Assembly (NCBI GenBank): GCA_963784805.1 | Contig: CAWASR010000028.1 | Location: 248,001-312,000 of the forward strand | DNA: 64,000 nt | From: Roseiarcus sp963784805 | Lineage (GTDB): Bacteria; Pseudomonadota; Alphaproteobacteria; Rhizobiales; Beijerinckiaceae | Direction: 5' to 3' | In this document: positions 1-8,112 of the stretch, piece by piece | Layout: every line of letters starts with the position of its first letter | How positions within the stretch are numbered: the stretch's first letter is position 1 | Translations under genes and position numbers: made by a program | The notes under the pieces: generated by a model | What the model saw: only the letters and a program-made list of their open reading frames with translations | Told to the model about the DNA's origin: nothing | The model's database searches: none

Positions 1-459
1 TATGACCTGTTAGATCTGCGAAGCTCGCCAGATGTTCGGGTGATCTTCGGGTTACTGGGAGCGAGCCCTAAGAAGGGCGTGTGGCGCCTTTTTCTCTCGG
101 TAGAGCTTGAGGAATATCTGGAGTTTGCCGATCAGGATGTGGTGCACAGCCAGCGACTGACCGACGAGGAAAGCCAGGTGGGCGGCACCGTCGTCTGGCT
201 TCGGCGGGATTCGAACGCCGTTCATATCCGTTCCTCGTCGCGCCAAGCGCAGGTTGGCTTCCTGTACGGCGAAATTGCCGGACGGTTCCTTCGCCATTCA
301 GCGCCGCTGCCGTCATCTCCGGCATCGGCAGGGGTCGGGGCGCTTGTGGCCGGCGGATGTCATACCGGGGGAGATTTCGACACCCTGTGCGCGGCCTGCA
401 CGGCCGTGCCGACTGCTTTGATGGACCCCCGTTTGCGAATTCGGGGAATAGTAGACTGA
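1..459 (+). CDS. Lanthipeptide-type precursor peptide 1 (5' end outside window)
   Basis: The reading frame is open from base 1 and matches the second precursor from its first codons: both share PDVRV, then G(L/F)LG, WRL(F/Y)L, Y(L/V)EF, DVVHS, GG(T/A)VVW and R(Q/E)AQ. The GTG at 40 lies inside this conserved leader, so the true start is upstream of the window. The C-terminal part diverges completely and looks like a core peptide: Pro/Ser-rich, then a Gly-Gly pair, then a stretch with three Cys (one in GGCH, two in LCAAC) and several Thr. Gly-Gly followed by a Cys/Thr-rich tail would fit leader removal at a double-glycine site, but this is inference. It lies 43 nt ahead of the second precursor and in the same operon as the kinase and HopA1-LanC genes. 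A generic conserved small protein is the alternative. Confidence 0.72.
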   Translation, partial: YDLLDLRSSPDVRVIFGLLGASPKKGVWRLFLSVELEEYLEFADQDVVHSQRLTDEESQVGGTVVWLRRDSNAVHIRSSSRQAQVGFLYGEIAGRFLRHSAPLPSSPASAGVGALVAGGCHTGGDFDTLCAACTAVPTALMDPRLRIRGIVD

Positions 460-502
460 ACTGGAGCGCCCTCGTTGGCCCAAACCATGCGGAGGATGCG
501 GC

Positions 503-1027
503 ATGCCGAGCACCCAGAACAAGACATTGACGCCAGACCCCCTAGTCGAACGTCTAATACCTGATCCGTCCGAAATACCCGATGTCCGAGTTCTCATTGG
601 ATTCCTAGGGAAAAGCACGCGCGACAAGTACTGGCGGCTCTATTTGAATCCCAATCTGGACGACTACGTCGAGTTCAGTGAAGACGACGTCGTTCACAGC
701 CATTCCCTCGACGCGGACGCCAATCGGCTGGGGGGCGCCGTGGTCTGGGTCAAGCGGGCGGCAAACCTGCAACGGACGCGGACGACCTCGCGCGAGGCTC
801 AGTCGGACTTTCTGCAGGGCGCGATAGCGGCGCGTGCAGCGCGCAAAACGCTCGCGCCCGGCGTCGCCAGCGCATTTGCCGCGTGGCGGCCGGGCGGCGG
901 CGTTCAGCTTGCCTCCGTTGCCGCGTTTGTCTCCTGTGTAAGGGAATTCTGCGATTTCGTGCCGGTATCCTTTCTGGGTGGGGGCGACGTTTACTGTACC
1001 GGGTCATTCGACTGCGGTTCGACATGA
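503..1027 (+). CDS. Lanthipeptide-type precursor peptide 2
   Basis: A 174-residue protein. ATG 503 is preceded by GGAGG at 491-495 with a 7-nt gap, which fixes the start. Residues ~25-110 form the leader shared with precursor 1 (PDVRV, WRLYL, YVEF, DVVHS, GGAVVW, REAQ), much longer than most lanthipeptide leaders. After a Pro-Gly-Gly-Gly at 130-133 the last 41 residues contain four Cys (in SCV, FCD, YCT and DCG) and several Ser/Thr, the expected raw material for lanthionine rings. Leader identity combined with unrelated cores is typical of RiPP precursor families. The modification genes follow 41 nt downstream. No signal peptide or membrane segment is evident. The class assignment is inferred from neighbours; the chemistry is not shown by sequence alone. 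Confidence 0.78.
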   Translation: MPSTQNKTLTPDPLVERLIPDPSEIPDVRVLIGFLGKSTRDKYWRLYLNPNLDDYVEFSEDDVVHSHSLDADANRLGGAVVWVKRAANLQRTRTTSREAQSDFLQGAIAARAARKTLAPGVASAFAAWRPGGGVQLASVAAFVSCVREFCDFVPVSFLGGGDVYCTGSFDCGST

Positions 1028-1068
1028 CAGGCAGAGTGTCCTTGATCTGAGAAGCAGCAACCCCGAGG

Positions 1069-2175
1069 ATGCTGTCACAGCCACAGACTGTCGGCTATCT
1101 TCTGAGCCGCGGCCTGCTCCGTACCGCTGATGTGGTTCGGGACAATGTCACGGTGGCGAACGTTTCGCGGCGGCATCTCAATTTTCGGGTGAGCACCGGC
1201 AGCGGCCGCAGCTATCTGGTCAAACAGGGGATCGGCAAGGAAAGAGCCGCCGCTGTCAAACACGAGGCGGCGATGTGCGCCCGGCTCAGCCGGGCGGGGG
1301 ACTTTGCCAGGCGATACCTTCCGCACCTTCACGAATACGACGCGGAGACGAACGCTCTGGTGTTCGAGTGGGTGACCGGAGCGCAAAATCTGCGCGAATA
1401 CTACGCTCGCCAGGGCTACTTCCCCGTGTCGCCGGCCCGGGCCATCGCCGATGCGACGAGCCGGCTGCACCGACTGGAGGGAGCGCCTCGAACGGAAGCG
1501 CCGGGGGCGGGTCTGGCGCCCTGGGTATTCTCCCTTCACCGGCCCGCCGTACGTTTTTTTCAGGAATGCAGCGGCGCAAATCTCGCGCTGATTCAGATGA
1601 TTCAGGAGTTTCCCGAGTTTTGCGACCATATCGACGCCCTTGGCAGGGAGTGGCGGAACGAGGCGTTGATTCACGGCGATCTGAAGTGGGACAACTGCAT
1701 CGTTTCGGGCAAATCGCCGACATCGCGCAGGTCCAGGCTAAGGATCGTCGATTGGGAGCTGGCCAGAACCGGCGATCCATGCTGGGACGTGGGCTCGGTC
1801 TTGCACGACTACCTCGCCTTCTGGCTGCTGTCGATTCCCATTACCGGAACGACGCCGCCAGAACGCTTCCTGGACTTGGCGCGCTTTCCGCTGGAAAAGA
1901 TGCATCCCGCCCTCCGCGCTTTCTGGGAGACCTACGCTCGAAACCTGAAGCTCGACGCCGTCGCCGCGGACCGATGTCTGCTCCGATCCGTGCGCTACGG
2001 CGCCGCACGCCTGCTGCAAACGGCCTTTGAACAGATGCAGGGATCGATCCAGCTCAACGGAAACATAGTCTGCTTTCTGCAACTCAGCTTCAATATTCTA
2101 AAGCGACCGCGCGAGGCGGCGGTTCATCTGCTGGGCATTCCATCTCCCGGATTTGACCCATATGACCCCACATAG
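1069..2175 (+). CDS. APH-fold kinase, probable lanthipeptide Ser/Thr kinase
   Basis: A 368-residue protein of the aminoglycoside phosphotransferase / choline kinase fold. Visible motifs: a beta-3 lysine in YLVKQG (K52), a likely helix-C glutamate (E66 in KHEAA), the catalytic loop HGDLKWDN (H202, D204, N209) and the metal-binding IVDWE (D228). The kinase active site therefore looks intact. In class V lanthipeptide clusters such as lexapeptide and cacaoidin an APH-like kinase accompanies a HopA1-like protein; it is thought to phosphorylate precursor Ser/Thr before elimination. Here the gene sits between two precursors and a HopA1-LanC protein, overlapping the latter by 14 nt, so a RiPP role is more likely than antibiotic resistance. 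ATG 1069 has only a poor Shine-Dalgarno; an in-frame TGA at 1048 rules out earlier starts. Confidence 0.8.
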   Translation: MLSQPQTVGYLLSRGLLRTADVVRDNVTVANVSRRHLNFRVSTGSGRSYLVKQGIGKERAAAVKHEAAMCARLSRAGDFARRYLPHLHEYDAETNALVFEWVTGAQNLREYYARQGYFPVSPARAIADATSRLHRLEGAPRTEAPGAGLAPWVFSLHRPAVRFFQECSGANLALIQMIQEFPEFCDHIDALGREWRNEALIHGDLKWDNCIVSGKSPTSRRSRLRIVDWELARTGDPCWDVGSVLHDYLAFWLLSIPITGTTPPERFLDLARFPLEKMHPALRAFWETYARNLKLDAVAADRCLLRSVRYGAARLLQTAFEQMQGSIQLNGNIVCFLQLSFNILKRPREAAVHLLGIPSPGFDPYDPT

Positions 2176-4462
2176 AGTGAAAGTCCGCACCGCCGTGGAA
2201 GCGACGGCCATTCATTCGCTGACCGCCTATTCCTGGTTCGGAAAGCGATCCGACCAGTTGCCGAGGTCCGTCCGTCGTTCCCTGACGCCAGAGACCGCAC
2301 GCAGCTACCTGCACTACGCTTTGCAGACACTGCTCTACGACGCCTTCTATTGCGCGGGCGAGGCCCAGGCCTGGAGCCGAGGCCAAGGAAGCCAATCGCC
2401 AAACGGGCGGACGCCTTTCATCGAAGCCCTTTCGGCGGCAAATGCCGGCAGCGGTTATTGGACGCGCGGATGGACTGTCGCGGCGACCGCAAAGGACTTG
2501 GCCCTCGTTTGCAAGAACGGTGTGCAATTGCTGGCCGGACCCGGCGAAATCGAACCTTCCTCACCTGGGGATTCGCCGCGGCAAGGGACCACGCTGCGCG
2601 TGCGGTTTCCCAAAGAGTTCCTCCATCTCTCTCCGGGCTTCTACATGGCCGCGGGAAACCGGGAACTCTTGCCCGACGAGGAGTCCGGGATCGTTCGCTG
2701 GTACTGGAATCTCACCGCGTCGGGAGCGATCCGATTTCTGCGGTTAGTGACGCTGGAACTGAACCGACTGGAGTTCCCATTCAAGCTCAAAGTGCTGAAC
2801 GACCCGGGGCGCTTCGTGCGTTGCGACGCCGTGGTGCTCTACGTCCGGAAGCGCGATTGCGCTGGCGTATTCGAAGCGCTCAGACAGGTTCACCGCGAAG
2901 TGGCGTCTACCTTGAAGTCCTCGACGCCCGCCCTAACCAAGCTGGTCGCCGGCGGAGTAGGGGTGGCGGAGGACCCCGGGCGCGGCGTCAGCTTCGGACT
3001 GCAACGCTGCGGCCTTCTGGCCGAAGGACTGATCGGCGCGCACGAGCAAGGGAAACACACACTGTCTGAGCGTCTCGATGCTGTGGAGGAGCGTTTCGTT
3101 GGGGCCGGCGTGAACCTCGACCAACCCTATCTGAATCCGGGCTCGGAAGACATATACCGGCCCATCCCCCTCGCTCGGCGCTCCGTCTCCCATGTTTCCG
3201 AGCTTTCCTCGACCAAAGCAGACCGAGAGAGTTTCCTTGAAACCGCCGACACGATCGGCCGCCGGCTGACGGCTGAGGCCGTCTGGCACCGGCGCCGCTG
3301 CACCTGGCTGGGCGCCGAGCCGCTGCCTCCGGACGCCAACCAAGCCGGGACGAGAATCGTCTACAGGACGCTCGGACCGGATCTGTATGCGGGCTCCGGC
3401 GGCTTGGCGTTGTTTCTGGCGCACTTGCATGTAGCCACGGGCGATTCAGACCAGCGGCGCACGGCGTTGGGCGCGATCGCCCAGTCATTTTCGAACCTGG
3501 ATTCGGTGCCGCCCTCCGTTCGCTTTGGGTTCTACGTTGGATGGAGCGGGATCGCCTTCGCCGCGGCGCGCGTCGGAGCGCTGTTGGAGAAAGATGAATG
3601 GATCCAAAGGGCGCGCCGATTGTTCGACCGACTGGCTCGGGACGCTCCGCACCCGCGCGAGTTCGACCTCATGGCCGGTACGGCCGGGGCGATCACGGCG
3701 CTCCTGGCGCTCTGGAGCCAGCTGGGCGAGGCGGCTCTGCTCGAGATGGCGGTCCGGCTGGGCGATGAATTGGCGGACGCTGCCGAGCCTGCCGGGGCCG
3801 GCTGTTGCTGGACATCGGTCGGTCATCCGGACAACCCCGGCCTGACCGGGTTTTCGCACGGAGCTTCGGGCATCGGACATGCGCTCATCGCGTTGTTCCA
3901 GGCGACGGGGGAGCCCAGGCACCGTCGGGCTGCCGAGGGCGCTTTTCAGTATGAACGACAATGGTACGACCTGGGCGCCATGAATTGGCCAGACCTCAGG
4001 GCTTCACAAGGCCTGAGCGCGCGAACCGGAGCGCCATTGACCTTTTCCACGGCATGGTGTCACGGCGCGCCGGGCGTCGCGCTGGCGCGCTTGCGCGCCT
4101 ATGCCCGACTTGGAGAGCAACGGTACAAGGACGAAGCTCTCGCCGCGCTCGCCACAACGGCGCGCTCCGTCGAGGCCGGTCTCTCCTCGGAGGCCGAAAA
4201 CTACTCCTTGTGCCACGGCATGGCGGGAAATGCGGATGTGCTGCTCCAGGGCTGCCGGATGCTGGGAGAGACGCATTCAGGGGACGCAGAGCCTGCGCAG
4301 CGCGTCGCCACCTTGGGGATCCAGCGCTACGCGCGAACGGGAGACGCATGGCCGTGCGGTATCCCCGGGGAAACGCCAGGCCTGATGCTGGGGCTGGCGG
4401 GGATCGGATATTTCTACCTGCGGCTCGCCGACGCTGGCACCCCATGCATTCTGGACCCGTGA
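2162..4462 (+). CDS. HopA1-like / LanC fusion protein (lanthipeptide lyase-cyclase)
   Basis: A 766-residue two-domain protein. The N-terminal half (~1-360) resembles HopA1-type (type III effector family) proteins, including a FYMAAGN strand followed by VRWYWNL. The C-terminal half (~395-760) is a LanC alpha-toroid with repeated Gly motifs (YAGSGG, YVGWSG, MAGTAG, FSHGASG, WCHGAPG, LCHGMAG, LGLAGIG). The zinc ligands are all present: C633 (WCHG) and C684-H685 (LCHG). D502 and H566 fit the catalytic Asp and His of LanC. Expected roles are phosphate elimination by the HopA1 part and thioether closure by the LanC part. The gene overlaps the kinase by 14 nt when started at ATG 2162; an in-frame TTG at 2153 is possible. 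I know HopA1-like lyases as separate proteins without a LanC partner in the described class V clusters, so the fusion is notable. Confidence 0.82.
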   Translation: MTPHRVKVRTAVEATAIHSLTAYSWFGKRSDQLPRSVRRSLTPETARSYLHYALQTLLYDAFYCAGEAQAWSRGQGSQSPNGRTPFIEALSAANAGSGYWTRGWTVAATAKDLALVCKNGVQLLAGPGEIEPSSPGDSPRQGTTLRVRFPKEFLHLSPGFYMAAGNRELLPDEESGIVRWYWNLTASGAIRFLRLVTLELNRLEFPFKLKVLNDPGRFVRCDAVVLYVRKRDCAGVFEALRQVHREVASTLKSSTPALTKLVAGGVGVAEDPGRGVSFGLQRCGLLAEGLIGAHEQGKHTLSERLDAVEERFVGAGVNLDQPYLNPGSEDIYRPIPLARRSVSHVSELSSTKADRESFLETADTIGRRLTAEAVWHRRRCTWLGAEPLPPDANQAGTRIVYRTLGPDLYAGSGGLALFLAHLHVATGDSDQRRTALGAIAQSFSNLDSVPPSVRFGFYVGWSGIAFAAARVGALLEKDEWIQRARRLFDRLARDAPHPREFDLMAGTAGAITALLALWSQLGEAALLEMAVRLGDELADAAEPAGAGCCWTSVGHPDNPGLTGFSHGASGIGHALIALFQATGEPRHRRAAEGAFQYERQWYDLGAMNWPDLRASQGLSARTGAPLTFSTAWCHGAPGVALARLRAYARLGEQRYKDEALAALATTARSVEAGLSSEAENYSLCHGMAGNADVLLQGCRMLGETHSGDAEPAQRVATLGIQRYARTGDAWPCGIPGETPGLMLGLAGIGYFYLRLADAGTPCILDP

Positions 4463-4611
4463 CGCGGCGTACGCCGGGTCGGCCGCCCCCCTTGTCGAGA
4501 CAATCGGCGAAGCGCGGCGCGCGGTCGAAGAGCGGCTTGCCACGCGCACGATCCCGTCGTTGCGGCCGATCCGACGCGCGCTTGACGCCGGAACAGGGCC
4601 AGCCCCGGGCG

Positions 4612-4633
4612 CGCCCCCGACCCGTCGGGGGCG
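4612..4633. terminator. Perfect 9-bp hairpin, possible bidirectional terminator
   Basis: CGCCCCCGA and TCGGGGGCG flank a 4-nt CCCG loop in a perfect GC-rich stem. There is no T-run on either side, so an intrinsic terminator is only possible. It lies 150 nt after the HopA1-LanC stop and directly after the stop of the minus-strand remnant at 4635. Confidence 0.4.
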
Positions 4634-4634
4634 T

Positions 4635-4742
4635 TCAGGCCATAAGCGTGGCGATGTCGATCGTGACCCCGGGAATGCGTATCGGAGTCAGCAGGCCTTG
4701 GGTCATCCGCCCGAAAGAGGCGTAGCGGCCGTCTGTCGGATT
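4635..4742 (-). pseudogene. Possible C-terminal gene remnant, unknown family
   Basis: On the minus strand about 35 codons read in a protein-like manner (containing DGRYASFGRMTQG and PGVTIDIATLMA) before a TGA at 4637-4635. The frame is closed upstream by TAG and there is no suitable start. The stop falls two bases from the hairpin at 4612-4633, the usual place for a gene's own terminator. I read it as the end of a deleted gene, but the piece is too short to name and chance coding remains possible. Confidence 0.25.
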
Positions 4743-5451
4743 CCGCTATTACGGCTATTACGGTGACATGAACTCAATTCCCTTTTTGTCGGATTGGACT
4801 GTGCCCCTCGGGCGAGACATGTCAATTGAGTGACGCGCTCGGCCGGGCGGGTTGCCGGGTTCCCGAACGGCCGGGGCAGGAGGCAGGAGGCGCCGTTTTC
4901 GAAAATCAATTTTCTGCGACAATCTCTTTGAGAAAATCAGAAGCTATGCTAGGGTCCTCCTCGTCGCTGGATCGAGGCGCGCCTGGCGCGCCGAGGGAAA
5001 GCGGCCCGCCTTTAGCTTTCACGCGGGCGGGTTGACACGCTGAACAACGGCAAGGAACTTGACTAACGGATCGGAGGCCTCGGGAGGACGAAAGGTAGGG
5101 ACGTCAAGGAGACGCCAAGCGGCGGAGAAAAAATTCTAATTTGGATTCACGCGTAAGCCCTTGAAAAGTCTCAATTCGCGGAAACAAAAAGCCTTTCCTT
5201 TTCTTCCCTCTAATTTTCGCCGGGCTTCCCTTTTGTTTTCCTTTGCTTCCACTTTTGCTTTCGCTGGCTTCCCCTGATTTGCGAAGCCTCCCCTCGCGGC
5301 TTGCGCTGGGCGCCTTCCTGCTTTCCCTGCCGAGCGCAGGACGCCTGGGAGTTACGAAGAGAATTAAAAACTTCGTTCAAATAGCTGACAACATGGAATT
5401 ATTGCTCAAGAGACTGACTCCGGCCCGCGACGCCCCGCGCGCGACCCGCCT

Positions 5452-6324
5452 CTACCCGCCGCCTCCCTCCCCGGCTTCGGCCAGCGCGTTCAGTCCATCG
5501 CGATAGGTCGGATAGGCCGGCCTGAAGCCGAGCAGGGCCTTGGCCTTGGCGATCGAGACCCGTTTGTTGTCGGCAAAGAAGCTCTTCGAGGCCGGCGGGA
5601 GTAGCGCTTCGTCATAGGCTTCCTCGGGCGGGGGCTCGATCCCCAGAAGCGCCGCCGCGTAGGCGATGACGTCCTGCGGCGGCGCGGGTTCTTCGTCGGC
5701 CACATTCCAGATCTGGCCTTTAAGCCCGCGCTCCAGCGTCAGGCGCGAAAGCTCGGCGATGTCGTCGACATGGGCGCGGTTGAAGACCTGGCCGGGCTTT
5801 ACGATCCGGCGCGCGTCCCCCTGCCTCAGTTTCACCAGCGCATTGCGGCCGGGGCCGTAAATCCCGGCAAGCCGCAGGATGTCCGTTTCGACGCCGCGCG
5901 AGCGGCCCGCCTCCGCCCAGCGCCCCTCGTCGTCGAGCCGCGCCAGCCCCCGGGCGGAGCGCGTCCGGGTCGCGCCGGTCTCGTCGACCCAGCCGCCGCC
6001 GTAGTCCCCATAAACGCCGATGGTCGAATAATAGAGAATGCGCCCGAGCGCCGGCGCCTTTGCGATCGCCGGAGCGAACCGCTCGTCCGCCCTTTCTCCG
6101 TCTGGGCGCGGAGGAATGGAGACGACGATCGCCTCCGCCCGCTCTATCGCTTGATTGATCCCAGGGTCCGCGCGCTCGCCGTCGTAGACAAAGGCCTCGA
6201 CCCCCTGGGCGCGGAGCGCGGCGACCGTTTCGTCCGAGCGCGCGGTTCCGCTCGCCTCGAGGCGCCGCTCGCGCGCAATAAGCCGGCGGGCGCAATATCC
6301 TGTTCCGAAAAAGAAAATCCTCAC
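5452..6324 (-). CDS. SDR-family NAD(P)-dependent epimerase-like protein
   Basis: A 290-residue extended short-chain dehydrogenase-like protein. The N-terminus is a Rossmann beta strand with FFGTGYCARRL as dinucleotide loop; later come IVVSIPP, the YYSTIGVYGDYGG stretch (the Ser/Tyr region of the active site) and LRLAGIYGPGR, typical of atypical SDRs related to YeeZ. The C-terminus is Gly-rich. Substrate is unknown. It lies 27 nt after lpdA on the same strand and could be the last gene of that operon, but has no known role in pyruvate oxidation. Confidence 0.75.
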   Translation of the reverse strand: MRIFFFGTGYCARRLIARERRLEASGTARSDETVAALRAQGVEAFVYDGERADPGINQAIERAEAIVVSIPPRPDGERADERFAPAIAKAPALGRILYYSTIGVYGDYGGGWVDETGATRTRSARGLARLDDEGRWAEAGRSRGVETDILRLAGIYGPGRNALVKLRQGDARRIVKPGQVFNRAHVDDIAELSRLTLERGLKGQIWNVADEEPAPPQDVIAYAAALLGIEPPPEEAYDEALLPPASKSFFADNKRVSIAKAKALLGFRPAYPTYRDGLNALAEAGEGGGG

Positions 6325-6351
6325 CAGGACCCGCTCGCCGCCCCGGCCCCG

Positions 6352-8091
6352 CTAGGCCTTCTTCGGCATGTAGAGATCCGTCAGGGTTCCCGCGAAGGCT
6401 TCCGCCGACATCGCGAAGGTTTCCGACAGGGTCGGGTGCGGATGAATGGTGAGGCCGATGTCCTCCGCTTCCGAGCCCATCTCGATCGCCAGCGCCGCTT
6501 CGGAGATGAGGTCGCCGGCGTTCGGCCCGACGATGCCGCAACCGATCAGGCGCTGGGTCTCCTGATCCCACAGGGTCTTGGTCAGACCCTCGTCGCGGCC
6601 GAGCGACAGCGAACGCCCGCTCGCCGCCCATGGAAACACCGCCTTGCCGTATTTGATCCCTTTCGCCTTGGCCTCGGTCTCGGTGACGCCCGCCCAGGCG
6701 ACTTCTGGATCTGTATAAGCAACCGACGGTATCGCCTTGGCGTCAAACGAGGAATTGTGGCCGCTCGCGACTTCCGCCGCGACCTTGCCCTCGTGCGAGG
6801 CCTTGTGGGCGAGCATTGGCTGGCCGACGATGTCGCCGATGGCGAAGATATGCGGAACATTCGTGCGCATCTGACGATCGACCGCGATGAAGCCGCGTTC
6901 GTCGGTCGCCACGCCGGCGGCGCCGGCGCCGATCAGCGCCCCATTGGGCCGGCGCCCAACGGAGACCAGCATCGCGTCGAACATTTCGGTTTTCTCGCCT
7001 CCCTCGCCTTCATACGAGACGCGCAGTCCTTCCGGCGTCGCCTCGACCGCCGTCACCTTTGTTTTCAGCAGGATCTTTTCGTAGAGCTTGCCGACGCGCT
7101 TGGCGAACGGCGCGACGATGTCCGGATCGGCGCCCGGCATCAACTGGTCGAGCATCTCGATCACCGTGATTCCCGCTCCGAGCGCGTGATAGACGGTCGC
7201 CATCTCGAGCCCGATGATCCCGCCGCCAAGGATCAGCATCCGCTTGGGGACAAAGCGCAGCTCCAGCGCCGAGGTCGAGTCCCAGATGCGGGGATCGGAC
7301 GGGATGAAACCGGGCGCGATGGGTTCGGAGCCCGCCGCAATGATCGCATTCTTAAATCGTACGGTCCGCGGGCCTTCCGCGGTCTCGACGCTGAGGGCGT
7401 TGGCCGAGGTGAACTTCCCGACGCCGGTCAGCACCGTGACCTTGCGCTGTCGCGAAAGCCCGGAGAGGCCGGTCGTCAATCGTTTGACCACGCCATCCTT
7501 CCATTGGCCGACCGCTTCGAGGTCAAAGGCCGGGGCGCCGAACTTCACCCCATGAGCGGCCATCGCAGCCGCCTCGTCGATCGTCTTGGCGACATGCAGA
7601 AGCGCCTTCGAGGGAATGCAGCCGATGTTCAGGCACACGCCGCCCAGCGTCGCGCGCTTGTCGACCAGAACCACCTTCTGCCCGAGGTCGGCGGCTCGAA
7701 AGGCGGCGGTGTATCCGCCGGGCCCGGCGCCGAGCACCAGAACATCGGCCTCGAAATCAGCCTTCGCCTCGGCGGCAGGCGCGAGCGCCGGGGCGGCCGG
7801 CGGCGCCGCCGGAAGCGTCGGGGCGGCCGCCGGCGCGGCGGCGGCCTTTTGCCCAGTCGCGCCCGCGTAGGTCGCGAGCAGCGCTCCTTGGCTCACCTTG
7901 TCGCCGACCTTGACATGGATCTCGCCGATCACGCCGTCCTCCGGCGCGGGCACGTCCAGCGTGGCCTTGTCGCTTTCCAGCGTCAGGATCGTCGCCTCCT
8001 TGCTGACGCTCTGCCCTGGCGCGACGTGAATCTCGATGATCGGCACATCCTTGAAGTCGCCGATGTCAGGAAGCCTGATTTCGCTCGCCAT
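6352..8091 (-). CDS. lpdA: Dihydrolipoyl dehydrogenase (E3) with N-terminal lipoyl domain
   Basis: A 579-residue flavoprotein that reoxidises dihydrolipoamide with NAD+ in the pyruvate dehydrogenase complex. Residues ~1-80 are a lipoyl domain with the lipoylation site TLESDKATLDVP, joined by an Ala/Pro linker to the E3 body: FAD-binding VLGAGPGGYTAA, redox disulfide GGVCLNIGCIPSK, NAD-binding ILGGGIIGLEMA, and C-terminal HPHPTLSE carrying the catalytic His-Glu. Most E3 proteins lack a lipoyl domain; this longer form is known from several beta- and gammaproteobacteria and pairs with the homodimeric E1 seen here. The order aceE, aceF, lpdA with short gaps indicates one operon. Confidence 0.95.
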   Translation of the reverse strand: MASEIRLPDIGDFKDVPIIEIHVAPGQSVSKEATILTLESDKATLDVPAPEDGVIGEIHVKVGDKVSQGALLATYAGATGQKAAAAPAAAPTLPAAPPAAPALAPAAEAKADFEADVLVLGAGPGGYTAAFRAADLGQKVVLVDKRATLGGVCLNIGCIPSKALLHVAKTIDEAAAMAAHGVKFGAPAFDLEAVGQWKDGVVKRLTTGLSGLSRQRKVTVLTGVGKFTSANALSVETAEGPRTVRFKNAIIAAGSEPIAPGFIPSDPRIWDSTSALELRFVPKRMLILGGGIIGLEMATVYHALGAGITVIEMLDQLMPGADPDIVAPFAKRVGKLYEKILLKTKVTAVEATPEGLRVSYEGEGGEKTEMFDAMLVSVGRRPNGALIGAGAAGVATDERGFIAVDRQMRTNVPHIFAIGDIVGQPMLAHKASHEGKVAAEVASGHNSSFDAKAIPSVAYTDPEVAWAGVTETEAKAKGIKYGKAVFPWAASGRSLSLGRDEGLTKTLWDQETQRLIGCGIVGPNAGDLISEAALAIEMGSEAEDIGLTIHPHPTLSETFAMSAEAFAGTLTDLYMPKKA

Positions 8092-8112
8092 GACCGTCCT
8101 TGCTCCCTGGCC

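Larger units (their letters stand above)
4463..5451. other. ~1 kb gap without intact gene
   Basis: No convincing complete gene lies between the lanthipeptide-type operon and the next minus-strand gene. It contains a perfect hairpin (4612-4633), a possible minus-strand gene remnant (4635-4742), an 8-bp inverted repeat (ACTCAATT at 4772, AATTGAGT at 4824) and, at ~5185-5275, a plus-strand pyrimidine-rich tract of C/T runs. Base composition is less GC-rich from about 4900 to 5420 than in flanking genes. This may be a boundary of the peptide island; nothing resembling a transporter or protease for the peptide is present. Confidence 0.6.

Noticed and set aside
40..42. GTG at 40 as start of precursor 1
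   Set aside because: Conserved leader residues (PDVRV) are encoded upstream of it in the same frame, back to base ~29, and the frame is open to base 1.
4772..4831. ACTCAATT...AATTGAGT as mobile-element ends
   Set aside because: Only 8 bp with a 44-nt interval, no transposase between, no target duplication seen.
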